64,000 nucleotides of DNA from the NCBI RefSeq assembly GCF_022429565.1, contig NZ_CP092487.1, forward strand, positions 1,692,001 through 1,756,000, read 5' to 3'. Numbering within the stretch: position 1 is the stretch's first letter; the number at the start of each line of letters is the position of its first letter. The stretch is from Lutibacter sp. A64. GTDB lineage: Bacteria; Bacteroidota; Bacteroidia; Flavobacteriales; Flavobacteriaceae. Under the pieces are notes generated by a model that saw nothing but the letters and a program-made list of their open reading frames with translations, had not been told where the DNA came from and did no database searches. The position numbers and the translations under genes were made by a program. Shown here in pieces: positions 62,501 to 64,000 of the stretch.

Positions 62501-64000
62501 ATTTACTATTTCTTTAGATAAAAGTAGCTACAAACCTAACGAAACTGTGACTTTAAAAGTTGGATCAGCTTCAAAAGATTTAACAGTAACTATTGATATT
62601 GAAAAAGATCATAAAATAGTTGACACTCAAATAATTCATTTAAATAATGAAATTAAAGCACTAAAAATTCCTGTAACAACAGATGATTTAGGCGGATTTG
62701 CAATTCACTATAGTTTTACAAATTTTAACGCATTTGAAAACGGTACATTGCCAATTGTAGTTCCATATCCTGTAAAAGAATTAGAAATAGAAACACTTAC
62801 ATTTAGAGATAAATTACAACCTGGACAAACCGAAACTTGGAGTTTTAAACTAAAAGGAAACAAAGGAGAAAAAGTAGCAGCAGAATTATTAGCAAGTATG
62901 TATGATGCTTCTTTAGATCAATTTAAACCGCATAATTGGCAATTCTATCCAATTTCACACCCTGTTTACTATGCACAAACAAACAGAAGAGCACATCAAA
63001 GTTTTCAAACTTCTCGATTCAACATTAATAATTTAAATAATGTCTACAACGGACAAATACAACAACATTTTGATGCCTTAAACTGGTTTGGTTTACGCTT
63101 AAACAGAAACCAAATCCTAATTAGAGGTGTTAGCTCAATGCAAAAATTTAAAAGTGTTAATAACAACGTAGTTGCTTCAGATATGATTATGGCTGTAGAA
63201 GAAAATGAAGAAGATCTTGAGGAAGTTGTTACAGTTGCTTATGGAACAAAAAAAGATGAAAATGAAATTTTAGAAAATAAAAAAACAGACGTTTCAACAG
63301 TAAAAATTCGTACAAATTTTAACGAAACTGCTTTTTTCTACCCTCATCTAAAAACAGATAAAGATGGAACTATAAGTTTTAGTTTTACAATTCCAGAAGC
63401 ATTAACACAATGGAAATTACAGTTACTGGCTCATACCAAAGAACTAGCAGCTTCAACCAAAACATTGACAACCGTAACTCAAAAAGAGTTGATGGTATTA
63501 CCAAATCCACCTCGTTTTTTACGTGAAGGTGATGTTCTAGAATTTTCTAGTAAAATTTCAAATATTACGGATAAAAATCTAAACGGAGTTGCTGAATTAA
63601 TTTTAACAGATGCAATCTCTGGAAAGGATATTTCAACAGAATTATTTAAAATCGGCACTTCAAACCAACAAAATTTTACAATTAATGCAAAAGGAAACTC
63701 AAATTTAAGCTGGAAACTTCATATTCCAGAAGACATTCAAGCTGTACAATATAAAATTGTAGCAAAAGCTGGAGATTTTTCTGACGGAGAACAAAATGTA
63801 TTGCCGGTATTATCAAACAGAATGTTGGTTACCGAAACATTACCAATGTGGGTTCGCAGCAATCAAACAAAAACTTTTACGTTAGATAAATTAGTGAATA
63901 GCGCTTCGACTCCGCTCAGCGACCGAACATTAAAAAATCACAAATTAATGTTAGAAATCACATCAAATCCGGCTTGGTATGCAGTGCAAAGTTTACCGTA
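59583..64000 (+). CDS. Alpha-2-macroglobulin family protein, N-terminal 1472 codons (runs off the window)
   Basis: It starts at 59583 with a Sec signal (FTLIIMSLFLFSNNTNAQ). The frame is open to the window end. A helical N-terminal region (to about 390) precedes macroglobulin-type beta domains: FLFTDRSIYRPSQTVYFKG, YFSVEEYKRPKFETNF, and SYKPNETVTLKVG. A carboxypeptidase-D-like piece lies near residue 515 (VVDRNNGKPIAGAKVNI). The A2M bait-end region is NETAFFYPHLKTDKDGTISF (from residue 1247) with ALTQWKLQLLAHTKEL. The thioester region, if any, lies beyond the window. Residues 1212-1221, LEEVVTVAYG, copy the SusC TonB-box motif. Residues about 1440-1449 are encoded by a GC-rich interspersed repeat. 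A periplasmic protease-inhibitor role is inferred. Confidence 0.9.
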   Translation, partial: MKKFTLIIMSLFLFSNNTNAQKSYNNYDKLWLKVTQFETDKLPKSALKVVNEIYTKAKEENNSPQIIKALLHQSKYALTLEEEAQLTIINSFKTEINSAKFPTKNILESVLANLYWQYFQQNRYKFYNRTKTTEKVDFVDFRTWDLQTIFTEIHTHFQNSLQNGLVAQQTDLSQFDEILNLQKDSKKFRPTLFDFLNHNALKFYKTSETAITQANYKFEIDDDKYFNNNKAFSLLELKAKDSLSLQLNALKIYQNILAFHTKSGNIDALISADLERLKFVKKHAIVNQKDEHFLVALQQLKNEFSLNETATLIDFEIATIYANEASKYNAISNTKNQFKNIEALKICEIAIERFPESIGAKNCKQLKQRILKSSLDITTEKHIPIEKNSKVLVNYKNIENLYFTIYTISENQLSSFNKIYNNNEKIAFIKKLNPLNSFQQTLKTENDYQQHATEISIPPLKNGQYLIYASTVKSVNEESLFATTTIQVTNLALIENRLNNNYTYQVVDRNNGKPIAGAKVNIKNYNTGRYNNTINKNYTTDKNGQLSFTSKDSNRNVVIYIKTEHDEARFGDYYFSNYNYTEPKNNITIKTFLFTDRSIYRPSQTVYFKGIFIEKDDDKSTPYTDEFVTASLYNVNNEKISELNLNTNEFGAISGEFILPTNGLLGQYSIRLNQLGYTYQRHYFSVEEYKRPKFETNFNPITETYKINDSVIVTGNAMAYAGSTISEAKVTYRVYRKVIYPRWFYWYRPYFTPSEPQEITYGETRTDAEGNYNITFKALADKSIDKENLPIFYYEVTADVTDINGETRSASTVVKVGYHALTAEINIDSSIDKNSKENLLKVETKNLNNQTVSAKGNVKIYKLRAPENVLRKRVWTTPDYQLYTFEEFKTKFPNEAFSNEDNAANWKKGSLVFNTSFNTENSPEIALNKIKNWESGKYIIELESKDKFGQLVTDKQLITVFSENDKQVSDKQLFTISLDKSSYKPNETVTLKVGSASKDLTVTIDIEKDHKIVDTQIIHLNNEIKALKIPVTTDDLGGFAIHYSFTNFNAFENGTLPIVVPYPVKELEIETLTFRDKLQPGQTETWSFKLKGNKGEKVAAELLASMYDASLDQFKPHNWQFYPISHPVYYAQTNRRAHQSFQTSRFNINNLNNVYNGQIQQHFDALNWFGLRLNRNQILIRGVSSMQKFKSVNNNVVASDMIMAVEENEEDLEEVVTVAYGTKKDENEILENKKTDVSTVKIRTNFNETAFFYPHLKTDKDGTISFSFTIPEALTQWKLQLLAHTKELAASTKTLTTVTQKELMVLPNPPRFLREGDVLEFSSKISNITDKNLNGVAELILTDAISGKDISTELFKIGTSNQQNFTINAKGNSNLSWKLHIPEDIQAVQYKIVAKAGDFSDGEQNVLPVLSNRMLVTETLPMWVRSNQTKTFTLDKLVNSASTPLSDRTLKNHKLMLEITSNPAWYAVQSLP
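63901..63928 (+). repeat. GC-rich interspersed repeat inside the macroglobulin gene, copy 3
   Basis: GCGCTTCGACTCCGCTCAGC plus GACCGAAC lies in frame and codes SASTPLSDR. Related copies at 20225-20247 and 33068-33087 are intergenic. Confidence 0.7.

Noticed and set aside
1-64000. CRISPR arrays, tRNA or rRNA genes, riboswitches, prophage or defence islands
   Set aside because: No regularly spaced repeats, cloverleaf-like genes, known aptamer motifs, integrase or nuclease clusters were seen; a tRNAscan or Infernal run could confirm this.

Overview
The window is AT-rich, and its gene content points to the family Flavobacteriaceae (phylum Bacteroidota). It has three SusC/SusD pairs, many lipoproteins with short Sec lipobox signals, TAnnTTTG -7 promoter boxes, no obvious Shine-Dalgarno sequences, and LytS/LytTR-type regulation. 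No tRNA, rRNA or CRISPR array was recognised.

Layout. 1-3672: the end of one polysaccharide-utilisation cluster (SusC C-terminus, SusD-like lipoprotein, two lipoproteins of unknown function, terminator). 3684-4784: a decayed IS3-family insertion sequence with matching ends and a 4-bp target duplication. 4869-5546: MORN-repeat protein. 5889-10531: a stand-alone SusC/SusD pair with its own promoter and terminator. 10560-21024: housekeeping and envelope genes (rlmB, rhomboid protease, rarA, HAD nucleotidase, a small polysaccharide set with glycosyltransferase, flippase, FemAB/GNAT-like protein and deacetylase-like protein, radC), with several intergenic repeats.

21437-50820, all on the minus strand, is the main feature: a 30-kb locus that reads as an N-glycan (high-mannose or hybrid glycoprotein) degradation system. 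In transcription order it holds GH92, a sodium:solute symporter, a GH130 mannosyl-GlcNAc phosphorylase, a CBM9-like lipoprotein, a GHL10 protein, GH92, glycosylasparaginase, GH20, GH92, GH92, a PNGase F homologue, GH3 with PA14, GH97, a decayed endonuclease/exonuclease/phosphatase pseudogene, SusC and SusD. Proposed logic: PNGase F frees glycans from asparagine, and glycosylasparaginase clears GlcNAc-Asn stubs. The four GH92 enzymes trim alpha-mannose, while GH20, GH3 and GH97 remove other caps. The symporter imports the Man-beta-1,4-GlcNAc core, and the cytoplasmic GH130 phosphorolyses it. No GH18 or GH85 endo-glucosaminidase, SusR, hybrid two-component regulator or ECF sigma/anti-sigma pair is visible. 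The nearest regulator is a LytS-type kinase and LytTR regulator transcribed divergently from the first GH92 (50949-52732).

52815-64000: trkA-trkH potassium uptake; a three-gene minus operon of a heme-copper-oxidase-like membrane protein, a DUF2249 protein and a MIP18/SufT-type protein; mpl (peptidoglycan recycling); and the first about 1470 codons of a large alpha-2-macroglobulin-family protein that runs off the window. That protein carries a SusC-like LEEVVxVAYG motif and a GC-rich repeat within its coding sequence.
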